From Paulownia fortunei (lineage: Eukaryota > Streptophyta > Magnoliopsida > Lamiales > Paulowniaceae): a stretch of DNA of 64,000 bases. A program made the position numbers and the translations under genes. The stretch spans positions 31,112,118-31,176,117 of the forward strand of contig CM033106.1 in assembly GCA_019321725.1 (NCBI GenBank), written 5' to 3'. A model generated the notes under the pieces. It was given only the letters and a program-made list of their open reading frames with translations. It had not been told where the DNA came from and ran no database searches. Below are positions 34,578 to 47,078 of the stretch, one piece after another. Positions within the stretch are counted from its first letter, which is position 1, and each line of letters starts with the position of its first letter.

Positions 34578-37472
34578 TATCTAATATATAGGTAAGAGAT
34601 CAGAATTGTAAAAATGGGGGCGATCAACAAAATACAAGTTGTTGTTCATCAATCCCTTGAGAATGTTTTGTGGTTGCTCTTTGTTTTTGTTTTTGTTTTT
34701 AACTGAAATCTTGGCTTAATTTGGGTTCTTGTCCCTTGTTTAAAGTTGACATCAACTCACAAGCATATCATTACTTTGCAAGTCCAGCTTTGGACTCAAG
34801 TTGTAGCCCTTTTAAGGTGAAATGTGCTCAATATCTATGTGAAAAATATATTATAAAATTAGAACAAAGGAAAAAGAAAAAAGAAAGGGAAATGTTAGGG
34901 CCTTCATAAAGAAAATCTATATAAATATGGGTTTGGTAATAATTGTGGTTACTTATGATAATCAATTACCTCTACGACATAATGACGTCAGAAAAACAAT
35001 TTTCCATAATCCAGCGTGCAAAATTAACATTCACGCAAAACTAGGGGAGAAAAATGGAAGATTTGATAATATAATTATAATTAAAGTCTGCCTATGATTA
35101 ACAATAATTGGACCAAAATTATGTTGAAAATTCACTCCCAATTATGTGACCTTCCACCTTAGTTCATCTTTCCATCGGATGCCTGGGGTTTATATGTTCA
35201 TAGAAATTATTAAAGTTTTTTTGTTGGGTCAATTTTTTCCCATCCTGGTTCTCCTTTTCCAGACAAAAAAGTTGCATGGGCTTTCATGTCTTGAATAGAG
35301 AAGCACTTTCCCTTTTGCATGCTCCACAAAGCCATGAAAAATCTAGCATTGACACTTCATGTGTACAACATTGTTGTTAGAGCATGTGTAGATATTCTTT
35401 TCTATTCTCACTTGCGTGTTTACATTTTTAGGGCAGTGTAAGGTTGAGGCCCAATACACAGAATACACGAATTTTTACTAATATATTTATAATTTAGTTA
35501 TTTCAACTTATATCAAACTATATTATGAAACTTCAAAACTCATGTCTTTAGAGCCTTGGAGCGGGTAAATTGCGAAATATGGCTTAATTAAATCAAATGT
35601 TCCCTCATGAACTGTACATGTTTGCGCACAATGAACTACCTCTATAGTTATTATTTCATACCAAATTTCGATCGTAAGCTCCTACTAACACCATAGTAAT
35701 TGCTCAGTAGCGAAATTCAACCGCAAATTCCCATCAAATTTCAAACATCCACCTTACTGCTAGAAGTGAGTATCATGTTAATTGATCTACCAGTTGACTT
35801 GTAGATCGAGAGTAATAAAAATATATTCTTACTATGAGAAAAGATTAATAGGCTAAATTCAAGAGGTAAATTTATATGATAAAATAAAATTAATATTCAA
35901 TAAATTGATTTCACGTGATCCATAAGTCAACAACTCATATTAAGGCACGAAGGCATAAGGACTCAAGACACTATGAAAACCATCGTATCAACACTATAAA
36001 TATCTCAAATATTCAGTATTAAAAGGTATGAAATCAATTATATATTTAACTGTTTTCAAGTTCGCTGACTTTTATTGACTTGCTCAGGAATTAATTTTAG
36101 CATGGGAGGATGTTCGGCGAGTATCCCTATCATCCCTAATGACTTTTAGGAAGCTACCCATATTACAATTAATTTTTAATTAAGAGTTTTGAAAAAATAA
36201 GTAATACCATAAATCCAATAAAGTAAATGTCAAATTGAAATTATAATTATTTATTTCCCCAGTATATGTCTATACTGCTTTATAATAATCAATACAAGTT
36301 TTAAAAGATTGGTATTTATTTGAAATTATACAAATCTTGCTCCATTTTGGTAAGTATTTGATCATTGACATGGCATGCTTTGACAACTTGTAGGTCCTTG
36401 GTAATTTGACGGGAATGCATTGATCATTGAAATAATTCCATTAGCACAAACTTTTGCCGCCCAAATTTACCCATGCAGAATAATTGGATGCAAGTGGATT
36501 ATCAACAAGCATGATCATTTTGAGTCCACTTCTTGGCCCATGTGGTGGGAGGCCTAATTAGTTTTTTAAGGAATGAAACTTTGAACTAAATCATGAACAT
36601 GTTGCATGTGATTTTAATTGGAACAAATTTATCCATTTGGACATTCTATAATCAAAGATATTAACCATGTTTGTTTTCGTATATGTATTCACAATCCTGT
36701 TTCAGTCTAGAGATAAATAGAATTTTGAGACATAAACGAATCGGAAAAGTGCAACATTCGTAATTAAATAAGAAGAATCGTTATAGCTTATTACTTGCAC
36801 GATCTTAATTAATTTAAAAAGGAAAAACTTCTTAGATGATTTTAAAACAAGAAAACAAGAAAAAAAACCACTGGACTTTATTATTGCGGTTGAGTTAAGA
36901 CATATAATCATCAACAATCAACTCAATATAAATGTCTTTACTTTTTTGGAAACAAAACCTGTTGGGCTTGAAAGTATAGAACACATTAGAAACTTGTCAT
37001 CTAGTTATTGGGCTGGGCCAGTGACATTTTTGGGCATAGTGTAGGCTAAATTGGTCCAGTATCTCGTTTACTTTTACTATTGTTGGGCCATTGGTCATGG
37101 CATTTGCTACCCTTCAAAGTGGAGATCTGAATTGGGTTTTTACATAAGAAACAATTTATATAGAAAAAGAATATGAAATATTCAGCCAAAAATTTAAAGA
37201 AATATAAAATAACAAAAAGATATTCCAAAACCCCACAGCAAGATGTCACACCATCACTTTCCAACGCTCCACTCACTGACTCCCTCTTTCCCTCTTTTCT
37301 TTTTTATCCCAATTCTCCATTGCCACCTTTTGTTTTTCACTCTTACCATCTTTATTCCAAAAAAACAAAAAAAGAAAAGAGAGAAAATGGTAGAGGAGGA
37401 AGAAAGAAAACAAAAGCAAAAAATTTCTTGAAAGACCTGCAAAATCAGTTTCAGTTTTCTGCAATCTTCCAA

Positions 37473-39912
37473 ATGGACCGTCTTCTCTTACCTGCTACTT
37501 TTCTCTCTCTCCTTCTGTTCAACTTCTCTCTCTTCTCAGGTTGTTTCATTTATTAGTATTAAATATTTAATTTCATCCCGGTATTTCTTTAATTACTTGC
37601 TGTAATTTGTTGTTCCCCTTTCTTGAAATTCAACAGAGGTGGACTCCACGACGTTCAAGATAGTCAACAAGTGCCGGCGCACGATATGGCCCGGAATACT
37701 TACGGGCGCCGACAGGCCACTACTCAACCCCACAGGCTTCGTTCTCAAGAGCGGAAAATCCAGAACTCTTCGGGTGCCCAGGTCCTGGTCGGGTCGGGTC
37801 TGGGCTCGAACCCACTGCTCCACTGACCCTTCCAACGGCAAATTCTCCTGCGCCACAGCTGATTGCGGCTCGGGAAGAATAGCATGCGCCGGGAGTGGCG
37901 CAATCCCCCCCGCCACGCTGGCGGAGTTCACCCTCAACGGCGACCAGGGGCTTGATTTCTACGACGTCAGCCTTGTCGATGGCTACAACCTCCCAATGCT
38001 GATAATTGCCAAGGGAGGTACAAGAGGGGGATGCAGCTCCACGGGGTGTCTGGTGGATTTAAACGGCGCGTGTCCGAAGGAGCTCAGCGTGGCGCGTGGG
38101 AATGGCAGCCGTGAGAGCGTCGCGTGCAAGAGCGCGTGCGAGGCGTTTGGGGATCCGGTCTATTGTTGCAGCGAGGCGTATAATACGCCGGACACGTGTC
38201 ACCCGTCTGCGTACTCGTTGTTCTTCAAGAATGCGTGCCCACGCTCCTACAGTTATGCGTACGATGACAGGACTAGTACCTTCACCTGTGCCTCCGCCGA
38301 TTATATCATCATCTTCTGCCCATTGCCTTACACCAGGTAAATTTACTGTTAACCCTCTGTATTGTTTCCTTGATTTAATTTGTGGGTGGTAAACTCCCAT
38401 GGTGGAAATTCTGTTTCTGTAGTCAATTTCTGTTAATTTTAAACATTAATTATTGAATAAGGAGACAATCTGAGTATGATGTATTGCTTGTCGATACAAT
38501 TTAAGTTGCATGTGAACTGGGTATGACATGGATTCAACTAGAGTTGCGTATAGATGTCATGTTATCGTTTAACAATTTGCTTAATGAAATGTTAACCGTA
38601 TGTTAATTGTGCCATTTGTTGGTAAAATTGTTAACTTGCCATTAAACAAAGCGAAAATTACTTCTAGCTACGCAAAAAAGGGATACAAAATAAGGAAAAG
38701 AAAATTGAATATATGCTGAGGTAACAGAACATGGATGCCTAAGAATCAAAACTAAAACGGATCGAATGTGAAGTACCCTGTTGGAAGATTGAATCGACAT
38801 TTATTTTGGAAAAGCAAAGATTAGAATTAAAAACAGATTATTTTGTATTAGGCTCATCAATTGAATCCTAATCAAGAGGTATGAAATTTTTTGGTCCTTT
38901 AAACTACTGAAAATATATGCTGCCTAGAGTTTAGGCAGCAAGGTGCTTTGAAATATTTTGAGACCGCATTGCTAGTAAATAAAGCAAATTATGCCTGAAG
39001 ATATTAACCAAATTAATGAAGCCTTAGAGTTAGAATCAGAAATACTTTCATTTAAAATTTTCATCATTCCAATTCCATAGGCTTAATTTTATGGATCAAA
39101 GAGACTACACCTAAACATGAAATTCCAGTAGAATTTGGATGGTGGAGCCAATACAAAAGCTTCTCTTTTTCCCCTCTTTTCCTTCTTTTTCTTGGCGAAG
39201 ATGATGTTATTTTCTCCTTTCTGTTTCTAAATTTTTATACTTTTTTAGAGCTAATGATGCTAGATTGCTCAAAAAGTTCCAATTTTGATGCAATTGGTAT
39301 TCCATTATCACAATGTGGAAAAATTTATTAAATGGCCATGTGAACTTGATATGAAGGTTCAAATATGAGGTTAAGCATTGATTTGGAGTCAAAGATCCTA
39401 GGTGCATTTCCTCCTTTAATGTTGAATTTTATTTGTTGATTAATTAATCTTTTATGATAAAGTTGGTTTAAGTGCGATGTATCCCCTCCAAATGCTTAAT
39501 GTCAAACTTAACCCTGATTAATTTGCTGACTTCATGCTACCAAATAGTTGCTTTAAATAAAACCTACATTGATCATTGCATATATTAAGTTATTTTTACT
39601 TTTTTTTTTTGGTGAAATACTGTCTTTTGCTTTGAGTTGTAAAATTCTGTTTCCTTAATCAAATGGTTCTTATATTTTATTGCTTTAACATTGCATGAAG
39701 GCATTGAACTATATGTTGAGACTGTCACAAGGTTTACTGGGGAACCATATATAAACATGACAACGAATTTCTTATTTTGTCATTTGTCCTAGGTCTCCAC
39801 TAATGAGTTTCAGTGATGTGGATCCCAGGTTGTGGATATTTGTGATTTTGTCTAAAACAGAGTGGTTTGAATACACAAATGGATTTAGTATTCTATTATA
39901 TGCTGATATTAC

Positions 39913-39962
<50 letters not shown>

Positions 39963-40189
39963 TGTATTTTGGTTCAATTTGGGAGATTTGATTCAGCGCA
40001 AAATTTTGCAGCCAGAAATTACTGGGAGCACGTAAAGATGGAGCAGAGTTGCCTCTGGTTAACAAAACTATGATGTACATTGGGAGGCATCACACGAGCT
40101 TGTCATCACCAGGTTTGACTTCATTGCACTCTTTGGCATCTGTCATTTGTATTGTTATGACAATTCTACACATTCGACTGCTCCTGTAA
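37473..40189 (+). CDS. Thaumatin-like protein 1 with hydrophobic C-terminal tail
   Basis: PR-5 family protein. Exons: 37473-37539, 37637-38336, 40012-40189; 945 bases, 314 residues. Exon 1 encodes the signal peptide (LLLPATFLSLLLFNFSLFS). Exon 2 holds the whole thaumatin domain with 16 cysteines, a number normal for the family, and the core DFYDVSLVDGYNLPM. Exon 3 adds a linker and a hydrophobic end (SLASVICIVMTILHIRLLL), fitting a GPI signal or membrane anchor. The apparent stop TAA at 38338-38340 belongs to the donor AG|GTAAAT; the acceptor TTTTGCAG at 40011 restores the frame with SQK, the same junction as in the second copy. Function is probably apoplastic or wall-surface, linked to defence or glucan binding; activity cannot be told. 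The second intron is 1.68 kb. Confidence 0.82.
39913..39958 (+). repeat. (TA)n(GT)15 microsatellite in intron
   Basis: About 8 TA units run into 15 GT units, 54 bases before the exon 3 acceptor of thaumatin-like gene 1. Length changes here could affect splicing. Confidence 0.95.
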
Positions 40190-43100
40190 GTTTTATTACT
40201 GATGCTGGGTGGACTCTTTCAGGCTGATTACCAATTACTGTAGCTGAAGATTGAGCATTTTGTAGTGAGCCCCAATGCTGTATTAGCTGTCATTACTCCT
40301 TTGCGACTTGGATTAGATTATTGGCATCAACATTTCGTGGATGAGAATGATACAAGCATCTCTGTATATAGGTTACTGTCCGCAATTTTTCTCTATATTT
40401 TCATTATTCCACTTGTGCATTAGAGATGCTACCACTGGTTCATCCTTCGTTGCAACTCTGAGGAAAAACTTTGGGTTTTTGATAGATATGTTGATCAAGG
40501 CAGTCCCTATTACATGATTTGATTGTGTAGATAAATTTTGACTCTCTGTCACGGAGTAAGCAGTTGTAGCACCTCCCGTTTTCTCTAATAGGGTTGCTAA
40601 AGGGAAAACTTGTCGGATTCCTGGTAAGTGAAACATTTTGAGAGTTTAGCTAGTGCCTGTTATCTTGTTTTAGATAAAAACTGGGAATTATGCTTCTCTA
40701 GCTGGCAATGTTAGGGGAGAATCTGATAAATGAATTCCTCTACCAAAAGTCGAAAAGTTTTTCTTCTTTTTTACCTGTGTTTTTCTTCTCTTTCTCTTCT
40801 CTATTTGTTTTCTTCAGCCGAATGCACCTAGATGATTCCCTGGTTGGGATTGGACCTAGTTAATTCACAAGACCCAACCAGAAAAAAAAAAAATGGGAAA
40901 AGAAGAAGAAAAATATACTTCTTACTGGATGATGTTTAATTTGAATTCTGACCAAGTTTGATCTCGGAATTGCCAGAGAGACAGCCGATTAGAAGGCCCC
41001 AAGGACCCTTAGATAGTGGGTCGGAGTCCATTCAAATGGGAGGCCCAATAGGATGTTGTTATGGACTTTTGGGTTGGCATCAAGGAGAAAACATCAATCA
41101 ATTTCTTACTGTGGTGAAGTAAGTGGAGAATCTTAATCACATCAAGGTTTTACTTGATAATTGAGTCACCACAGACGAAGGTTTTCATATAAGAGGAATT
41201 AATAACTTCATTGAACTTAAGAATAATTATGGGATTAAGAATGGATGTCTTTCTTTCCTGTCTGGAGCTTTTAACTTTTATTATGAGGCGCCGCCGCCTG
41301 CCACCATCTCAGGGCTAAAAGTGGAAGTATAGTGGAAAGTTAATTATCATGGAATCCGGTAATTAGGGGATTAAAGAGCGATTGCCCCGTAAAACACTAT
41401 AGTTATAGCATATGTAAGGTGTTTCAGTGCGCAATTAGCTGTAATCCGAGACACCCAAAACGATGGTTGCCAGTTGTGTAATTCAAAGAACAATAACATG
41501 GAAGATTTGGAAGACGTTTGCTGATGGAATGTGGGTACATGTGCATGTCAGGGACAAGGAATCATGTGCCACATGCTCCAATGTTACTTCACTTCTATTA
41601 TGCAATTGAAATTTATATATTTCCATGTAAAAGGAAGCATGTTTCATATTACTAAATTAATGAGGTGAAACAAAGACTATATAATGTAAAATTGGACTTG
41701 TCCGAAAGAATGATAGATACTGTGAATCATAACAATTATTCGGCTCCCGAGGCCATGAGAGAGAAGCTCCAATTACATGTCAATTATTGGCGACCATATC
41801 TCTTCATTTCATGTTTTTTATAAATCAAAAAATCCCCGAGTAATAATCAATTCTTTCTTGAAGCATGTAGAGTTTATTAATTTTAACATACTCGTACAAC
41901 TCTAAATTACTGAAACAAACTTACACAATTATATTATTTTTTTTCATTTATTCTTAAATGTGAATTATAAACTAAATATGGTTAATTCATGAGACCCAAT
42001 GCTTTTAACCTAATGATCCAAAATTGTGTAAAAAGGCAAAGAAAAACAAGTCCGCTTTAGCATAAATATTTGCTATGAAAGTGGCATTTTCCTTAAAAAC
42101 TTGTCAAAAGTTCATCACTTTCTAATTGTAAAGTGCGTTGAATGGTCTACCCGGTCGTGCGAGGTGGGCTCTCCCTTATAATGAAATATCTTCCAAAATA
42201 AATCGTCTTTTCAAGACAGTCACATGCATGATATTAAATTTGCTCAGGATGGGACAGGAAAAAAAAAAAAAAGCACTGTAATAATGAGTATCTAATAGTG
42301 AATAGTTCAAAAAAAAGCACTGTAATAATGAGTATCTAATATTGAATAATTCAAGCGCCCTTCTCAGTCAAATCATTTAATTTTGTTCGCTGAATTTTTA
42401 AGAAAATACAGAAAACGTTTTCGAGTTTTTGGGGAAATTTTTTTCCATTATAGCATGCAGTGTAGATAATAATTTCTTATACATAGACATATATATATAT
42501 ATAGACATATATATATATATATATAGGATACAACTTAAGAATATATATAAACGACTGTGAGTAAATTCATTACGTTTAATATGAGTTCTACTTAAATTTT
42601 AGCCTATATGCTTAATTCGAAAGATTATGATCAGCTTAAATTTTTTTGAAAATTTTTTTTCAAGTATATTAGTGATTTCATTCGTTAAAATATTCATTAT
42701 TAATTAAATTAAATTCAATAATTATATACTAAATTATTTATAAAATAAAAATTTTAATTAAGTTAGATAATGATATAGCATGTGGGTTGTACTTAATGGA
42801 TATCATTTGAGCCTACGAGAAAAAAAAATCTAATACCATAAGACGATTAGAGAGATGATACTTTGAGCATCAATTTAGCGTACATTATTCTTATATGGGA
42901 ATTTCCGAATTGTTTTAGTTCTTGATGGGTCAAAATTTACTGCAGTTGAGTAAAGCGTGAAAAGACGAGCAAAAAGGGAATCCAAGGAGTTTACACAATT
43001 ACAACTTTAGCCCCAAACCATCCGGAAACACGGACTTGGGATGGAAAAACAGAATATAATAGTAAGAAATTGAGCATTATTTTAGAATGTTTTAAAAATA

Positions 43101-44924
43101 AAATAAATAAAAAATTGAATAAATTGAGCAGTATAAATAGTTGTTTGTACGAATTTATTATTTTATAATTCACAACCTTAAAAAAGGTGAATGAAAATAA
43201 AAAAACAAAAATGGAAAAGAGTTGGGCTTGCAGAAGCCCATAGTGCACACTCAATGACTCAACCCAAGAAAGACTTCATTTGGTCCCATGGGACCATGGC
43301 ATTTCAGCTGAGCCCAATAATACAATTAAGTTATCTTCGCACGCAACGGAAACATTTTCTATTTACTTGCATTATTCTAATTATTAGTAAGAAACATTAC
43401 GTTTAAGAATCCAAATAAATCTGGTTTCGAATTGCCACAAAAAAAAAAAAGAAAAAAATAAAAAAAAGAGACATATATAACCCGTTTTCTTATGTATCGC
43501 AGTTTCATGCATGAACTCATCTTTTAACAAATCTAGAGGTTATAAGTTAGTCTTATACTTTGGATTTTTTTTATTTAATATTTTTATCTCATATGTACTT
43601 TATAAATGCATATTAAATATATATAATTTACTCTCTCTATTTATTTATCTATAAAATACAATACGATGCAATATCAAATTAAACCAAAAAAATTCCAGAG
43701 TTCAAAAAAATTTGAAGAAAAAATAGGGGTCTAAATGAGTAATGCATATATCTTCACAACAAAATAAAATTCTTCAAAATACTTTCTAATTGGATTTATG
43801 GTTCATTAACCATCAAGATGGTAGTTTATTGGGTATTTATTACTCCTAAAGTTCCCTAAAAAATTACAAGTTCGATTTTGTTTGTAGCATATCAACCAGT
43901 GAACTAGTAACTCATAGAGACTTTATTTTAATTAACATGTCAGGTCTGTAGCAACAGACTAATTTGTTAATTTATTAAACAAAATATCCGATTGATCTGT
44001 TAAAAAATATATAAATATCTCGACCAAACTGATTCATCTTCTTAAGTTTCACTCCCATAGTTTTGATAGTTATTACCTATCCATCCAGTCTTTTTTATTT
44101 ATTTATTTTGACTTAATACAAAAATTTAGATAAGAGTTGGAAAAAATAAAAAATATGTATTTTTATATTACTATTTTTAAAATTAGTAGAGATTTAGTGG
44201 TATTAAATTATTACTTAAGTAAGATGATATTTTTGAAAAAATTAAAATTAGTAGTTGAGAAGTAATGGTATAAATCATTATGATATTTTTGAAGGAAAAT
44301 TTAAAAAATAAAACTTTATTTTATATGTATTTTATAAAAATAAGAATGATAAGTTTATATGTATAAATAATTATTTAAAGAAAAGGGATCTTGAATTCAT
44401 TAGTTACACAGTGTAGTTGATTAAAGGCAGAATGGGAAGTGAAGACAACGGACTGAAAGATTCTATGAGGTTTTATAATTACAGTATTTGATTCCCCATT
44501 AGCCCTTGCAGCTCCAGCAGACCTTTCCTGTTCTTTCCCCTTTAATTAATTCACCTCTCCCCTGCAAAAGATAACACTTATTTCTGTTATCAGTACATTG
44601 GGCCCAAAAGTTCTCATAACACCTCATTTCTCGCTGTATGTTTCCACCTTCACCACCACCACCAGTCCACTGGCAGCTATAGTAGGCCGCGCCAAATCGC
44701 TGCTTCAATCCATTGCCACCTTCTCAAAATACGGACACAGAGAAAAATATTGTTTTCTTTTTTCTTTGTTTATTCTTTTTAAAATAACAACAAAGATTTC
44801 ACTCCAATTATTTCCTTTCCCCTTTCTCCACCCTGCATCTATCTCTATTCACCGAATCACATTAAAATAAGGGAAGCAAGAGGAAAAAAAAGGGAAGTCA
44901 CTGGTTGCTTGCAGCAGCACCTTC
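40190..44924. other. Intergenic region between the two thaumatin-like genes
   Basis: 4.7 kb; the first few hundred bases are likely 3' UTR of gene 1. It contains a tandem duplication at 42262-42352, a TA-rich microsatellite around 42488-42525 and many poly-A tracts. The last 500 bases are less AT-rich and hold the promoter of gene 2. No intact gene recognised. Confidence 0.5.
42262..42352. repeat. Tandem duplication, unit about 44 bp
   Basis: Two adjacent copies read A-run, GCACTGTAATAATGAGTATC, TAATA-TGAATA-TTC, differing at only a few bases. This points to a recent duplication. Confidence 0.85.
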
Positions 44925-47078
44925 ATGGATCTCTCTTTTTCCTACTCAGCTTTCATTCTCAGCTTCCATATTTCTCTTCTCCTCTTTTCCAGAGGTAAAA
45001 CCAACGCTAAGAACTCCTCTTCTAGCTACATTAATGTGATATTTTTTTCAACCTTTTTCCTCAAAGATGCAATTTTCTTTTTTACTTGGGTTTCGTATAC
45101 ATGTTTGATCTTGAACTGGGTTTTGCCATTTTCTGGTATGTAATGTATGATCTTTGAGCTGGGTTTTCGCCATTTTATTGTTTATCCTTTGATATAATGT
45201 ATGGCCTTTGAACTGGCTTTTTGCCAAAAAAAATTCTCTCTGTTTCTTTCTGGGGATAAATATGTGATCTTTGAACTGGAATTTAGCCATTTTATTTTAA
45301 TGTGTTCACAAATGTGTGATCTTTGAATTCGGTTTTTTATTTTTCTTTATTCTACAGTTGCATTTGGAGCCACATTCACATTTGTAAACAAATGCGAGTA
45401 CACAGTGTGGCCCGGTATACTCGCAAACGCGGGCAGCCCTAGACTCGACAGCACCGGATTTGAGCTCCCCCAAGACTCCTCCCGGACCTTCATCGCCCCC
45501 GCCGGCTGGTCTGGCCGGTTCTGGGGTCGAACAGGATGCACATTCTCTGACTCGGAATCAGGTTCCTGTCAGACCGGCGACTGCGGGTCGGGTCAAACCG
45601 AATGCAATGGATCCGGGGCAGCCCCACCTGCCACGCTGGCAGAGTTCACACTCGGAACTGGCGGTTTAGACTTTTATGACGTTAGCCTTGTGGACGGGTA
45701 CAATTTGCCTCTGATAGTTGAGGCCACGGGCGGCTCGGGCATGTGCGCTTCGACTGGTTGCGTGACGGATCTGAACCGGGTCTGCCCGTCGGAGCTCAGG
45801 GTTGGTGGTGGGGAAGCGTGCAAGAGCGCTTGTGAGGCTTTTGGGAGCCCAGAGTACTGTTGTAGCGGCACGTTTAACTCACCCGCCGCCTGTCGGCCGT
45901 CGGTTTACTCGCAGATGTTTAAGTCGGCCTGTCCTAGATCATATAGCTATGCTTATGATGACCCCACGAGCACTTTCACGTGCTCTGGTGCGGATTACAC
46001 GGTGACGTTTTGTCCCTCCATGCCAAGGTAAAAGAAAATGCTCATTTTTTCAACTTCAGTTTCTTTTTCTTAGTGTTTTTCTTGGTTTACATCAGTAGCA
46101 TTTTTTCCTCATTATTTATTTATCATTTCCCTTCGGTTTTTGGTCGCATTAGTTTTTTCAAATTCTTGATTTCAAGATAAGATTTTGCAATAGATAACAT
46201 AAAAAAAAAAAATTCGAAACGTAGGAAATATTGGCCTAGTTATGGAAAAAAGTTGAGATTTGTACTAGTTTTGTCAAGAAAATGCTAAATTTTCTGAATG
46301 TTCTCTCTTTTACAGCTTGCCTAGTGTTTTTCTTGTCATTAATTTTTTGTCTCAAGGACTTGTTTTTATTTTTATTCCTTTTTTAAATAGTGGAGTTTGT
46401 GGTTGCTTGGCATTTTAGTCTTGACCACACAGTTTATGTTTAAGATAAGAATAAAGTTCTGAGAATAGTGTTATTCATCTGTCGACTATGGTAATGGAAT
46501 GAATTGAAGATATGCGAAATGATTTAGGAATTTGAACTAGTTTTAGAAAAAGTTGTTAATTTATTTTTACTGTATTTGCTTTTCCTTTTCTGATATTGGC
46601 TATGTTAAAGCAGCCCGCATAATTAGTATAGTACTGAGGATTCTTTTTTTAATAAGCATTAATTATTTCACCAAAGAATCTAGCAAAGAATATCAAGCTG
46701 ATTGCAGAACTCAGTGAATGCTGCTACTCTTACCAATAAATAACACTTTCGCTTATCTTGTTATATTTTGTAATTTGCAGTCAGAAATCTTCAAAAGATC
46801 CAACCCCAACAATGACAGCACCAGGAACAACTAATGCTGATGGGTCTCTATCAGGGTCAGACTCAAGCATGGATGGGTCCGACTCAGGATCCGGATTTGG
46901 TGTTACCGGATCGGACCCGGATTCGGGTTCTCGGGCAGGATCTCAAGCATTGTTGTCAGATGGATCTTGGTTGGCTGGTTTGGCCATGGGGGATTCAACT
47001 AGGGTTTACTGCTCATCAGCTTTGCATTCTGTTGTCTTCATTGCTTCTGCCGTTTTGATTTTATCTATTTTTTGTTAG
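44925..47078 (+). CDS. Thaumatin-like protein 2, probably GPI-anchored
   Basis: PR-5 family protein. Exons: 44925-44994, 45358-46027, 46781-47078; 1038 bases, 345 residues. Exon 1 is a signal peptide (FILSFHISLLLFSRG). Exon 2 is the thaumatin domain with 16 cysteines, ACKSACEAFGSPEYCC, and the acidic-cleft core DFYDVSLVDGYNLPL. Exon 3 gives a Ser/Gly/Asp-rich linker (GSDSSMDGSDSGSGFG) and a hydrophobic end (SVVFIASAVLILSIFC) preceded by small residues, a good GPI signal. The splice AG|T CAG AAA forms SQK. Domain and exon layout match thaumatin-like gene 1, so they are tandem paralogues. Arabidopsis At4g38660, by memory, is of this type and neighbours a GH10 gene, as here. Confidence 0.88.
45100..45343 (+). 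repeat. Degenerate tandem repeat in first intron of thaumatin-like gene 2
   Basis: Five imperfect copies of a unit with core TGATCTTTGAACTGGGTTTT-GCCATTTT start near 45100, 45139, 45193, 45257 and 45307. Together they make up most of the 363-base intron. Confidence 0.75.

Larger units (their letters stand above)
32495..37472. other. Divergent intergenic region between LAX2 and first thaumatin-like gene
   Basis: Almost 5 kb, the largest gap with no sign of a gene. It holds the LAX2 upstream region with three TGTCTC elements, a C-run/G-quadruplex motif, and a CA/TA microsatellite at about 34525-34572. The stretch next to 37472 is the promoter and leader of the thaumatin-like gene, with TTTATATAG at 37155-37163 as a possible TATA box. 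Open frames here are short and resemble nothing I know. Confidence 0.5.

Noticed and set aside
38338..38340. TAA as real stop of thaumatin-like gene 1
   Set aside because: It is part of a good donor AG|GTAAAT, and an in-phase exon with the same SQK junction as the paralogue lies at 40012.
45100..45343. Repeat array as a CRISPR
   Set aside because: Units are degenerate, AT-rich and unevenly spaced inside a plant intron.
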